Assembly: GCA_037127255.1 (NCBI GenBank)
Contig: JBANSL010000009.1
Coordinates: 33,563,475-33,627,474, forward strand
Direction of reading: 5' to 3'
Source: Persicaria tinctoria
Taxonomy: Eukaryota; Streptophyta; Magnoliopsida; Caryophyllales; Polygonaceae
DNA length: 64,000 nucleotides
Under the pieces are notes generated by a model. It was not told where the DNA came from. It did not search any database and saw only the letters and a list, made by a program, of their open reading frames with translations. Positions within the stretch are counted from its first letter, which is position 1. Each line of letters starts with the position of its first letter. This document shows positions 1 to 10,623 of the stretch, in pieces. The translations under genes were made by a program, and so were the position numbers.

Positions 1-1790
1 ATCTTAGCTAGATGACAAACATCACAATCAAAAGTTCCAACATCATGGCCCTTGGCCCAATCAAATAAACTCATCTTGGACATGGAAACATGACCCAAAC
101 GAGCATGATTTAAAGTCACAGAGTTAGCCATACTAGAGGAAACAACAAAGCTACTCACATCCTTATTAAAACTGTGAAGAGGCACTCTTGCAACTCCAGT
201 ATGTCCAGGAATGCAATGAAATCCAGAAAACTTGTAGATGCCACCATCTCGAATCCCCAAAGCTAAAACTCTATCATTTGAAGGGTCCTACATCCAACAC
301 TTGTGCTTAGAAAACACAAACAAACAGTCGTCATCATCAAGCATTTTTGATACGGATAGCATGTTATATTTAAATCCAGGCATGAATAGCACATCCTTGA
401 GAAGAATATTCTTGCTCAACTTGATGCTACCCGAATATCTCACTGATTGTGTGATTCCATTAGGAAATCCAATCACTATAGGTCGTGCAAGAAGATGCAT
501 CTCTATGAACATCTCCCTTCGACACGCTATGTGATCTGAAGCTCCTGAGTCCACAATCCAAGTGACTGATTGGTGTTGAACAACAATATTAACCGAATAA
601 GAGACCATACCTGCAAAGCTTAGGCTACCATCGCCACTGTTGCTAGAGGTATCCATCGGTGCCTTCCCTTTCATTGCACGAATGACTTCTACAGCCACTG
701 CATTGACCAGTTTCATGTCTGTGTAGTCCACACCAACCTCAGTACCAGTTATGTCTGCAATTCCACCAAACAAGGGAGTATCCACTTCCATGATATCTTG
801 CACATGAGCCACAATTTTCTCATCTTGATTGCATTTTGGTCCAGTGTGCCAATCTGGAAACCCAACGAATTTGAAACAAGTGTCCTTAACATGACCATTT
901 TCTTTGCAATAGGTGCAAACCAAATCCATCTTAGCCTTTTTATATTCATTCTTTAACTCATCTTTAGATTTCCAATTACCAGAAGTACCAACGCCTCCAG
1001 ATCATGAGTTCTGACCACTCTTAGCCACTGGTTTCATATTGCCATTCCCGCCAGAGCTCGTGGATGCAAAACTCTGAGCAGCGAGAACTTCATGTCCCTG
1101 AGATACACCACTTGTGATACCTTCTGCCTCTCGATCTGTATTACCATGTGAAAAGCGCGATTGACGGAGGGAAGTGGATCCATAGCCAATATGTTGCTCC
1201 TGATTCCCTCATATGAATCCGACAATCCCATTAGGAACTGCATCAGCTTGTTCGTAGCCTCCTTATCCATCAATTGCTTCAAAATAGCACACGAGCACAT
1301 CTTTAATCCACCACACTTGCAGATCGGAACGGATTCCAGCTCCAAGAGTTCATCCCATGCCTTCTTCCGCTTGTTAAATTAATACTCAGCCACACTCAGA
1401 TTCCCTTGCTTGATCTCCCTAATTTTCTTTTTCAACTGATAAATGAGAGGCGCGTTCGATTCTACGAATCGCTCTTGTATTTCATCCCATAACTGCTTTG
1501 AAGAGTGAACAAACATAAAGTTTTCAGCTAGATTTGGCCTCATCGAGTTGATGATCCAGCTTGTCACAGGTAATCACATCTCAACCAGTGGGTATAATCA
1601 TCATATATCTCCGCAGACTTCTTAAATTTCCCGTTAATGAAGACTAATTTCATTTTAGCCCCAAGCGCAATGCGAACAACCCTGCACCAGCTATGAAAGT
1701 TGCGACCAATGAGAGGAGCAGACACCAGTTGCATCCCTGGATGATCGGAGTTAGAGAGGAACAACGGATCTGCCTAATTCGCACCATAAT
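1..1790 (-). pseudogene. copia element E gag-protease remnant
   Basis: Broken polyprotein. From its N-terminus it shows a copia gag N-terminal segment (about 1764-1564, with SDHPGMQLVSAPLIGRNFHSW-like residues), gag core pieces at 1567-1379 and 1345-1034, a CCHC zinc knuckle (CTYCKENGHVKDTC, about 917-876), and an aspartic protease start with the DSGA motif (WIVDSGASDH, about 560-530). It ends with the HxxLGH...CxxC GAG-pre-integrase motif (about 110-1). In this family gag packages RNA and the protease cuts the polyprotein. Stops and frame changes separate the pieces, and the pol region lies beyond the window start. Confidence 0.85.
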
Positions 1791-1883
1791 TCCGAGCTCC
1801 ACCAGACGATCCATGGCAATTTAACGAAATTGAAACGATCACAACAATCACCCGGTAGACAACGATCGAATGGAAGCTAGATT

Positions 1884-1895
1884 GCTCTGATACCA
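1884..1895 (-). other. primer-binding site of copia E
   Basis: On the minus strand this reads TGGTATCAGAGC, the standard complement of the 3' end of initiator-Met tRNA used to prime reverse transcription. It lies two bases from the LTR edge, which fixes the orientation of the element. Confidence 0.85.
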
Positions 1896-1897
1896 TA

Positions 1898-2180
1898 TGA
1901 AATCTTAGATTAGAGGATCTGAGATTTCACACCAAGAGGGAACCAACCAACCTAGTTGATTTCCTCCACAGCTAGACCAAGAGAGATTGTGGAGATTTTC
2001 TGTTTTCGTTCACTCAACCAACCGAACCTACAAGAGTACATAGATCTCTATATATACAAGCCTTATCGAACTAACTAAGGTTACTAATCCAACTACCTTA
2101 CTAACCATGGTCCTAACAACCATTAACTAACTACCAAACACACATACTAACATCCTCCATACGGGGACCACATGCCAACA
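1898..2180 (-). repeat. 5' LTR of copia E (outer end uncertain)
   Basis: The inner edge (CA on the minus strand, 1898-1899) lies two bases from the primer-binding site. A TATATATAG promoter box lies near 2047-2056. The outer TG could be at 2152 (TGTTAGTATG) or 2180 (TGTTGGCATG), and an end as far as about 2424 is not excluded. The second LTR would settle this but is off the window. Confidence 0.6.
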
Positions 2181-2668
2181 TTCTTCCCCTTCGTCAACTG
2201 AACTTGGAGACCAGAGGAGTATCTCACCACCAATTGCAACCGAGTCCATGTGTTCGAGCCGCCGCCAACGACGACGAATCTCGACCTCGGAGATGTCGGG
2301 CCGCCACCAATTGACACCGTCTTTGTAGGAAGGATAATAGGAGATGTCGGAGAATCCGATCCCCTTGTCCCTCCGGCCTCGGAGATGTCCTGTCAAGGTG
2401 TTTGAGGGAAACAAGATGAGGCCATGACTCTATTTTGGGAGTCTCATGGTTCGATTACGGTTGTTGGGTTCGGATCTGGCTGGTTTAGGGTGGTTTTGGT
2501 CGGGCGGCAGCTATGGTTCTCCTCAAGCTCCGACCATTGTCTCTCTGGCGAACCTCTCCGTCACCTCAAGTCCTTCGTCCTTCGTCCATATTTTTTTTAT
2601 AATTAATTTCTTTTAATTTTCAAGCCACATTTGCCTATATATAATGGTTGTTATTTTAAAATTAGGGT

Positions 2669-2688
2669 GGGGGGGGGGGGGGGGGGGG
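2669..2688. repeat. poly-G run (G20)
   Basis: Twenty consecutive G residues follow GGGT and are followed by CGGGAG. Such runs can form G-quadruplexes and are also prone to length error in assemblies. Confidence 0.9.
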
Positions 2689-2689
2689 C

Positions 2690-2777
2690 GGGAGATCGCG
2701 ATTTGAGATCGCGATTATAAAATGCGAATTTTACTTCTCATGAATGAAACCGCATTTTACTTCTCATGAATGAAACG
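2690..2777. repeat. short tandem duplications beside the G run
   Basis: GAGATCGCGATT occurs twice in succession (about 2692-2717). It is followed by two copies of a unit of about 28 bp containing TTTTACTTCTCATGAATGAA. Confidence 0.8.
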
Positions 2778-3188
2778 CAGTCTCAGATCGTGTTACTCTG
2801 ATCTTATTGCAAATTTTGAATATTTTTATAAATACTTTTAATGTGCGAATTTTTTCGTAAATTTTTATTTTTCCTTGAATATTTTGAAAAAAATTATCTA
2901 AAATTGAAGGTAAATTCCGATGAGATATACGAAGTATACATATAGGGGTCGGAATTTGAAGGAGGGCAAATTTAACCATCCATCGGTTATTTTTTTGATA
3001 TATGAAGTTTACTTAAAATTCATTCATTAATTTGATGGACAAATTCATCGAACCCCGCCCTTCCATAAAAAACGATTGACTGAATTTATCCAAATATTAT
3101 CTTCTTTACACCCGGCCTTAAAATGTACAATATATATTGAGATATTTTTGTCTTAAGAAACGTTAATTACAAAATAATATGTTGTGTG

Positions 3189-3739
3189 ACAAAGTTATTA
3201 GGATCGGGATTCTAGGATCGAATCACAACAAAGTATGTGAATCGGATCGTAAGATCTCATTATGGGATCGTAAGATCCTCAAAATATAATAAAATAATAA
3301 AAATATAAAAAAATATAAACAACAAAGTGGCTTAATTTAAAGTTATAGAATGAGGAAAAAATGTTAGTTATACAATATATTTTAGTTTCAAAAGATAAAA
3401 AGCTACATTTACGACCTTAAACATTGTCATATTGATTAAAAGACTCGAAAACAATTGTCTTTAAGCCATTTTTCGTGTTATATACATGAATGTATATATT
3501 TAAACTCCCTAAAATCAACCAAGAAAACAAAACAAATATTTGAAAAATACATATTGTTAATAAAAATAGGATCTTTAGAATCGAGTAGGATTGTAAGATC
3601 CTATCGATCCATTAAGATTCTAAAGATCCTATAGTAGATCCTACACAAAAAAGATTATATGCATAGATCTGAATTGGGCTCCTGAGTAGGATGGTAGGAT
3701 CTTAAGATTCTAAAGATCCGGATCGGGATTCTAATAAAA
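3189..3739. mobile_element. putative MITE, possibly Mutator-like (551 bp)
   Basis: The segment is flanked on both sides by the direct repeat ATGTTGTGTG (3179-3188 and 3740-3749). A 9-10 bp duplication suits Mutator-like elements. The ends are imperfect inverted repeats built on TTATTAG-ATC/GATCGGGATTC (left about 3195-3215, right about 3714-3736). Many GATCGTAAGATC-type words fill both ends. It has no coding capacity. The class assignment rests mainly on the length of the flanking repeat. Confidence 0.45.
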
Positions 3740-4022
3740 ATGTTGTGTGCCCAATCTTAACTTAAAATAATCTAAGACACCGTCGTTTGCGAGGCACTGG
3801 CTCATGCCACAAAGTTATTTCAAAATTATTCCACCAAAAAAGCTATTTTAAAATTAGACATTTTGTGTAAAATTCAAGTTGGTAGTATAAAATCAGTATT
3901 TCTTCCTCTCTATCATTTTCTTGTTCCGGAATTTGATATTAAGAAATAAGAAGCAAAAGGTTAACACACCTTACCGTATTTTTTTAATAAACAACTTTTG
4001 TCCTCTTGCAAAAGCATCCAAG

Positions 4023-4033
4023 TATTATATAAG
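4023..4033 (+). promoter_or_regulatory. TATA box of the ubiquitin-like gene
   Basis: TATTATATAAG lies about 105 bp upstream of the ATG at 4136. A C-rich leader follows, as is usual for plant promoters. Confidence 0.6.
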
Positions 4034-4135
4034 CTAACCTCCCTCCAACACCCTTCTATCCCGGCCCTCCATTATAGCTAGCTATTCCTTTGAGATCCTC
4101 AACAGCTTTGTCCACCGAAAATTTCTAAGCAAGCG

Positions 4136-4856
4136 ATGAAGATGATCAGGTTGAGGTCAAAGAGGTTCGGCAGAAGCAACTCGAAGCTCGAAAATGGAGG
4201 AGGAAACAACAAGGCCGAAAAGGACGTCGAGAGAAACTCCGGTGATAGTGGTGAGATCAAATGGGAGCTCCGGCCCGGAGGAATGCTCGTTCAAAAGAGA
4301 GAGACCATTGGAGAGAAAGATTTCATCACCTTAAAAGTGTCAACTGTCTCACATTGGCATGATGTTTCCATTGGTGCAACCTCCACTTTTGGTAATACTT
4401 TTTGAAAACTCAATATTCATTTATGCATTCCTTTTTATCATTCTCATACAACAAAATAAGATAAATTCAATTAATTACTCGTTTGAAAGCACTCTCTCTC
4501 CTTTCTAACAAAAAAATAAACAATTTTTCGTTTATGTATTTATTAGAGAAACTCGGAAGAACTAGTTAATAGATCAAAATACTTAATTTTTTGTTGCAAA
4601 TTTCTCGTGTTATATAGGTGAGTTGAAAATGCTTTTGTCGCTATTGACGGAGCTCGAGCCAGGAGAGCAAAGGCTCCTATTTAAGGGAAAGGAGAGGGAA
4701 AACAACGAGCATCTACACATGGTTGGTGTGAAGGATAAAGACAAGGTCCTACTTCTCGAAGATCCGGCCATCAAGGAGAGGAAGCTCCGGAGCTTCATTG
4801 AGGGAAGACGAGCAACCGAACCGCTAGGTTCCACTTGTCGGACCATCAGTGTATAG
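4136..4856 (+). CDS. ubiquitin-like domain protein related to BAG-family co-chaperone N-termini (two exons)
   Basis: Exons 4136-4391 and 4618-4856 join in frame across a GT-AG intron (donor G|GTAATAC, acceptor TATATAG|GTGAG) to give 164 residues. After a basic, low-complexity N-terminus come WELRPGGMLVQKR (about residues 43-55) and a ubiquitin-like fold to about residue 140 that includes LEPGEQRLLFKGKE and DKDKVLLLED. This is the signature of the ubiquitin-like domain of plant BAG1-4 Hsp70 co-chaperones. The protein stops soon after it, with no BAG helix bundle, as in the short BAG-like ubiquitin-superfamily proteins of about 160 residues known in Arabidopsis. The likely role is a stress- or chaperone-linked adaptor that cannot itself bind Hsp70 through a BAG domain; that is inference. 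The frame is uninterrupted, splice sites are canonical and a TATA box precedes it, so it is probably a real host gene. Confidence 0.85.
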
Positions 4857-5402
4857 CACGCGCCCACATAAATGAATCTCTAGCTCGGTCACCTTCATCA
4901 ATCCATAAACGGTGATTGATATGGATCATAGACGAGTACGACATCGTTAAGGGAACATCTATGGCCAAAGATATATTTAGCAATAGGAATTAATATACAA
5001 CTGTTGAGCTGTGTTTTTTTTTTTCACTAGCTAACCTCCAAGATGATCAATGTAGCAATTGAATTATGTGTCTGTTGGAGTGTTCTTGTAGCAATCTTGG
5101 TAGTTTAACAACCTCTTCATCATTTCACTATTAAAAAAAAAAATCAAGGAAGAAAAATGCAAGTGGTGGGCAATTTGTATTTTGTTTATAGCGTTTTATG
5201 AAATGGCACTTTGTGTTAATTGTACTACTCATTAGTCATTATTGGTTACCTACACACTTTCAGTCTTGTCAAAGTTTTGTTCGGTTAAGTTATCAGTTAA
5301 TCGAAAACAAAAATACCTTGAAATGATTCAATTGACTCAATTGTACTATAGACTAGCTATATGCATGATTTAGGTAATTGGTATGAGCTTCTTGTGTGGA
5401 TA
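4857..5402. other. 3' flank of the ubiquitin-like gene, no gene seen
   Basis: AT-rich sequence that probably includes the 3' UTR. It has a T-run (5015-5023) and an A-run (about 5133-5143). I see no coding signal or recognisable repeat. Confidence 0.5.
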
Positions 5403-5887
5403 CACTACGCCAGATTGTACTTTTGATCAGTAGATGGTCGCCTAGCTAAATGCCACAGGAGTGGAACTCATCCTAAATCACATTTGGACCACCAACTAAA
5501 TATAATGTTCGCCGCCTGAAACAATGTTAAGTGACATACTATTTTAGGCAAAGTACAATTACTAGAAGTAATACGGTCGCCCTAACGGAGATCTCAACCA
5601 CATCTGTTAGAAATACCTTCCAAGCGACCAACGAAGCTTCATAGCCCGTCGCTTTAATGAATACTCATTAAATGAACGATTGAAGCGACATACACTTTTG
5701 ATATTGTTGTCGCTTAAGTGAGGGCCAGAGAACAACAATAATTGCCATATTTTATCGATCGTGTGGAATCACGCGACGAATAAAGGAAAGTGTTTGTCAC
5801 CTGAAAGCGTACAAACAAGTACACCCACTTGGCCCATTTAATACTATTCATTTAGGCGACCAAAATAGACATTATTCCGTCCCATAC
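5403..5887 (+). mobile_element. truncated left end of a CACTA-like transposon
   Basis: It begins CACTACGCCAGATTGTAC, a CACTA-type terminus. Spaced GTCGCC/GCGAC words follow on both strands, as in CACTA subterminal repeat regions. No matching right end (complement of CACTACGCC) is visible before or after copia A, which interrupts it at 5888, so it is a remnant. Confidence 0.5.
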
Positions 5888-6129
5888 TTTTGGAGATGAC
5901 GGATAAGCTTTGTTAGTTTGTTACAAGTGATTAGTGTGGGCTTAGTCCAATGTATAGAATTCTGTATAGGCCCATTCATGTTAAGCCCAATATAAATACA
6001 CTTGCATATGTAGTTGTGAATAATCAAGAAACAAACATTCATTTTCCCTCTCTTTCGTCTCCACTGTTGAACCCACCTAAGCTTCCATTTCCATAGCTCG
6101 GTGGTGATTTCGTTTCCTCAATTCCTTCA
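5888..6129 (+). repeat. 5' LTR of copia A
   Basis: Homologous to 43316-43552. Its first bases are TTTTGGAGATGAC where the other LTR has TGTTGGAGATGAC, so the terminal TG has mutated. It ends TTCCTTCA immediately before the primer-binding site. AATATAAATA near 5989-5998 is the likely TATA box. Confidence 0.9.
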
Positions 6130-6140
6130 TGGTATCGCAG
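6130..6140 (+). other. primer-binding site of copia A
   Basis: TGGTATCGCAG directly follows the LTR and is a decayed form of the initiator-Met primer site TGGTATCAGAGC. Confidence 0.75.
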
Positions 6141-6229
6141 CAGTAATTGCTCCTGGATTGTTTTCCGCATCAAATTTAGTTGATTCTTCTTCCTCCTCAT
6201 CGAAATTACATCTCAAATCCTTCGATTCC

Positions 6230-7296
6230 ATGGCAACTGACGTTGGAGCCAAGCTTGTGATTGACAAGACAGACCCATTGTTTCTCCACTCGAGCGATCA
6301 TCCTCGACTCTCGATCGTTGCTATGCCCTTCGATGGCAAGAATTTGGCAAAGTGGAAGAGATCCACTAGGATCGCGCTCAGCGCGAAGAATAAGCTTCGT
6401 TTCGTCAACGACATGTTTCCCCGACCTGCAGATGACGATCCTCACGCAGAAATCTAGGGCAAATGCAATGATATGGTGATTCCCTGACTTCACAATGGCT
6501 TGGATCATGAAATTCAGAGTAACATCATGTATGCGAGCATTGCTAAGGAGATCTGGGACGATCTTGAGTCTCCTTTTGATCTTGTCAATGGTGCTAAGAT
6601 GTTTTCCTTGTAGAGAGATCTAAGTTCTTTCACTCAAGGTACTGCTACAATCGCTACTTATTTCAACAAATTAAAGTCTCTATGGGAAGAATTTGATAAT
6701 TTGCGTAAGGTTAAACCATGTACTTGTGGATCTGCGCAAGATAATTTGAAGTTCCAAGAGGAACAAAAGTTGATGCAGTTCCTTCCAGGCCTGAATGAGA
6801 ACTATACTACTGCTAGGGGTTCAATCTTGATGATGCAACCCTTACCAACTGTTGGATTAGCTTACTCTTTGATCTCTCAAGAGGAAGCACAACAAGAGTA
6901 CAAAAATACCACTCGACTGGGTGTAGATCTGGCTACGTTCAATGTTGAAGCTAAGAAAGGGGATGCTCAGTCTCAGTCCAGGAAATCAGGAATGTATTGC
7001 ACCCACTGCAAAAAAAACAACAACAAACCATTAGGTGGATAAATGTTATTTCATCCATGGTTTTCCCAAGAAAAATACTCGAGGAAAGAAAATTGCAGCT
7101 CGGGTTACTGATGAAACTGGAGGAAGTGTGGTCCCCGAGCTCACTCAAGCTCAGTATGCTCAACTCTTAGACATGCTCAACATCTCAGATCAGCGTCGTA
7201 GAGATGCAATGTCCGACACTAACACAGAGTTTGCAGGCTTCGCAGGTATGGCATCTGATGCCTGTTTTTCACACAACTGGATATTGGACACATGGG
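6230..7296 (+). pseudogene. copia A gag and start of protease
   Basis: The start at 6230 (CCATGG) lies 100 bp after the LTR. The gag N-terminus (DPLFLHSSDHPRLSIVAM) runs to a stop at 6457. Frameshifted core follows, including FLPGLNENYTTARGSILMM (about 6779-6835), then a broken zinc knuckle (CTHCKK..., near 7000, frame lost at an A-rich run) and the protease start WILDTWA. There the CACTA transposon interrupts the reading frame at 7300. The expected protease DSGA/DTGA glycine is not present (DTWA). Gag would form the particle and the knuckle would bind RNA; this copy cannot. Confidence 0.88.
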
Positions 7297-7299
7297 CTA

Positions 7300-7560
7300 C
7301 ACTACAAAAAAAAACATATTAGCCACTGTTCGTAGCAACGACAAAGGGTTTGGCGTGGCTGTTGGCTAGAACTTGGCTATAGCATAGCAACTGCAAGGGT
7401 AAGCCGTGGCTGTTGGGTTGAAATTGGCTATAGCATAGCAACGACAAGGGTTAGCCGTGGCTGTTGGGCTATAGCCTCATGCTTCCAACACCCTATTGGC
7501 CACGGTATACCGGTGCCGTGGCAAAAAATGTGATGGATGCACCAAATTTGCCTCAGCCCG
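7300..7560 (+). repeat. left terminal inverted repeat and subterminal repeats of CACTA 1
   Basis: After the terminal repeat, a unit of about 70 bp containing GGCTATAGCATAGCAAC and GCCGTGGCTGTTGG is repeated (about 7370-7465). Further GCCACGG/CCGTGGC words run to 7530. In CACTA elements such words are the binding sites for the TNPA-type protein. Confidence 0.85.
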
Positions 7561-8798
7561 ACAGCCTCGTAGCTAGGGTAAACTAACTTAAAAAAAATTA
7601 TTCCTAAAAAGGTTGGAAGGGTAAAGACTCCTCCTCTCCCTCCCTCGTCATCTCCCTCTCGCCTTTTCTCTTCTCCCTCCCGCGTTCTCACTACCAAAGA
7701 TATTCGAAGGGTTTCGATTGCGGACCGACGCCGGGGCTCAGCCGTGCAGACACCGGTGGTGGGGGGCTCACTTCGACTCCCTCTCACTCCCAAAGAAGCT
7801 TCCAAGGGTTTCAATTGCAGCTCCAAGAAGCGGTCATTGAGCCCTAGGGTTTCGATTGCATCTTCCAGGAACTTCTTGGTCACCTAAGGTTCGTCTCAAT
7901 CACTCTTTCCTTTCGATTTCCTTTCGTTTTGGGGTTTGTTAGCGATTTAATTTCGTTCCCCAAACAGCTTCGAAGGCTACAAAGTGGAGAGCAGTCGTTG
8001 TAGTGGAGAGTAGGTTTGGATTGCATCTTCTAGGAGCTTCTTTTTCGCCCCAAGGTTTGTCTCAATCCCTTTTTGCTGTGGATTTGCTTTTGATTTGTGC
8101 TTTGTTACTGATTGAATTTTTTTTTTCATGAGGTTTTGTTCCCAAAACAGCATTGAAGGCTACAAAGATGAGAGCGGTCTGTAGTCGAGAGTGGGTTTCG
8201 ATTGCAGCTTACAACAACTTCGTTTTCAGCCATCATATTCGGTTTAATCACATTTCTCTCTAGCTTTCGTTTCGCTTGGTGCCTTGTTGTTAAATGCTAT
8301 TCTGTTTTTGTTAGTAAAGAGGATTGCATGTTTGTGTGGGTAAATTTCTACATACTTGTTATTCTGTTTTCTGAGATGTAAATGAATAATTGGTATTCTG
8401 TTTTATGAGATTTGTATTTCTGAGATATAGATGAATAATTGCTAATCTGTTTTATGAGTTTGGATTTATGAGATTTAGATGAATAATTGCTGGGTTGTGT
8501 GGGTAAAATGCTATTCTGTTTATGAGATTTGGGTTTCTGAGATTTATGAGATTTAGATGAATAATTTGTACATACTTGTTACTCATGCAACATTTCTCTC
8601 CGAATACTTGTATAATTCGGTTAGGCATCTCAACCTCTTCTTTTATATGTGCTCAAGTTGTTTATTCTGCCAGTCTCCTAGTTGGCTCACTAAAAAAACT
8701 TCACATTTGCTGCAAGTTGGCTCACTGAAAAACTCTGTATCATCAATCCTTTGCCTAGTTTTTATTTTTTTTAATAAAAAAACCCAATAATTTACAAA
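7561..8798 (+). other. CACTA 1 left internal region with degenerate tandem repeats
   Basis: CT-rich DNA (about 7620-7690) is followed by about two and a half copies of a unit of roughly 180 bp (about 7830-8215). Each copy carries GGTTT(C/G)GATTGCA and AAGGCTACAAAG. A region of TGAGATTTAGATGAATAATT repeats follows (about 8370-8560). The position suits an untranslated leader of the transposase transcript. I see no convincing coding frame. Confidence 0.5.
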
Positions 8799-8814
8799 TC
8801 AATATTATAATACT

Positions 8815-8854
8815 AAAGGAGAAGTCGCCTAAGACATGTGGCGGCTTCTCCTTT
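8815..8854 (+). repeat. inverted repeat near the Helitron left end
   Basis: AAAGGAGAAGTCGCC pairs with GGCGGCTTCTCCTTT (14 of 15 positions) around a 10-base loop. Confidence 0.7.
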
Positions 8855-9258
8855 AAAGTAGGATTTAAGTTACAAATTAATTAACTAACTAATTAATTAA
8901 TGATTTTAAGTAGGATTTTTCTATATTTAAATAAATTATTATTTATTATAAATCAAATTAATTCTTTAAATAAGTAATTCATTCATTCATTTTTTTTTCT
9001 AAATCTTAACCGATTGATTTTCTTATTAAATTGTTTTTTGAATAAAAATGTATAAATTTTTTTGTATTTTTGAATCGTATGATAATATATAAATAACGAT
9101 AAGATATAGATCCATTTAATAAATTACTTTGTAATTATTTGATTATATATTTAATTTTTAATCAATTATTCTCATTTCAATGATAACAATGAAGGTTATA
9201 TATAATTGATCAATATATAATCAATATCTATAATCTATATCTATAAATCTATAAATAT

Positions 9259-10190
9259 TACTAAAGAAGAAGTACATGACACATGTGACCTCTCTCCTCG
9301 ATTTTCGGTCATATGTGACGTTTTTGAATTTGAGCAATATGACGTGTCATTTTGTGGAATTTTTTATTTTTTTGAATTCCCTATAAATATGAAATCAGTT
9401 TGGATATTCTGGATATTATGGGTAGTTGAATTGGTTTAGATATTCACTAGATAAGATCAAAATAAAATAATATTTATTTTTAGAATATAAATAAATAGTT
9501 ATGGATTTATCTATTTTGCCTTTTAGGGTTTTAGCTTCCTCCCCACACTATCTCTTTATATAATCTTTGTTTTTCTTTTCTTCCTCTCAATTTTTTTCAT
9601 CTTTTTATGATATGGCTTTTTAAGTTTATTGTGTTTGTTTTGTAATTGCAGGATACAGATTCATCATAGCAATGTAAATGATATACGTTGAAAGTCAAGA
9701 GGTTGTGGATTATTGCTACCTTCTACTTCGATTTTACTAAAGAAGAAGTACATGACACATGTGGCCTCTCTTCTCGATTTTTTGTCATATGTGACGTTTT
9801 AGAATTTCAGCAATATGACATGTCATTTTGTGAAAATTTTGGATTTTCTTTTAATCTCCTATAAATACGAAATCAGTTTAGATATTTTGGATATTACGGT
9901 TAGTTGATTTAGATATTCACTAGATAAGATCAAAAAAAAAAAATTATTTTTGTAATATAAATAAATAGTTATGGATTTATCTATTTTGGTTTTTACGGTT
10001 TTAGCTTCCTCCACACACTATCTCTTTCTATATAACCTCTGTTTTTCTTTTCTTCCTCTCAATATTTTCATCTTTTTATGATAATTTGTTGTGTTTGTTT
10101 TGTAATTGCAGGATAAAGATTCATCATAACAATGTAAATGATACGTTGAAAGCCAAGAGGATTCTTGCTTCCTTCTACTTCGATTTTTTT
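9259..10190 (+). repeat. direct repeat, two copies of about 470 bp, each starting with a Helitron-like 5' motif
   Basis: Copy 1 starts at 9259 and copy 2 at 9735, both with TACTAAAGAAGAAGTACATG. They share ATATGACRTGTCATTTTGTG, a TATA-like and CT-rich stretch, and TTTTGTAATTGCAGGATA with an intron-acceptor look. They suggest tandem or nested Helitron 5' modules. Confidence 0.75.
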
Positions 10191-10623
10191 TAGGAATCTT
10201 ACTTCCTTCTACTTTGATTTTTTTAATTTTAATCCCTTTAATAGGTTTCTCTCATATGGAAATGATTGAATAAAGTGAGGCCTTTCTATTCTATAACCAT
10301 GTCGTTTACTTCAAGTTAATCTTCTTCTATGTCTACCAATTATTATACCTATTTTCTATAGCATGTCGAAACTGTTGATTTTAGGGTTTTGTCAAGATTC
10401 CAATAATGGATCTCCTTTTCACGAGCAATGTATTCAATCTAAGAGGTTAGTGAACGGATTTTGCATCATTCTCTTCATTTGTCTAAATGAATATGTGATT
10501 TATCTTGATTGCCTCTAATATTCCAACCTGACCACCATGCAAACTTGCAGACAATTGTAGCAGTCGATGTTAGAGAGGTTCGGAGTGCACTGAGCCAATG
10601 CATACACCATTTGGAACGATCAT

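Larger units (their letters stand above)
1..2180 (-). mobile_element. Ty1/copia retrotransposon fragment (element E), 5' part, runs off the left edge
   Basis: Read on the minus strand the order is LTR, primer-binding site, gag, zinc knuckle, protease and GAG-pre-integrase, which is the 5' half of a copia element. The rest lies outside the window, so its second LTR and target-site duplication cannot be seen. The coding region is broken into several open pieces, so the copy is dead. The exact outer LTR boundary is uncertain (see the LTR entry). Confidence 0.85.
2181..3188. other. gene-free interval with low-complexity DNA
   Basis: The interval 2181-2420 is relatively GC-rich and repeats the motif CCTCGGAGATGTC. 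It contains a 95-codon open frame on the minus strand that matches nothing I recognise. The remainder is AT-rich apart from a 20-G run and short duplications listed separately. I see no supportable gene. Confidence 0.5.

Noticed and set aside
7428..7883. 151-codon minus-strand frame at the left end of CACTA 1
   Set aside because: It runs through subterminal repeats and a purine/pyrimidine-biased stretch, and its peptide is low-complexity.
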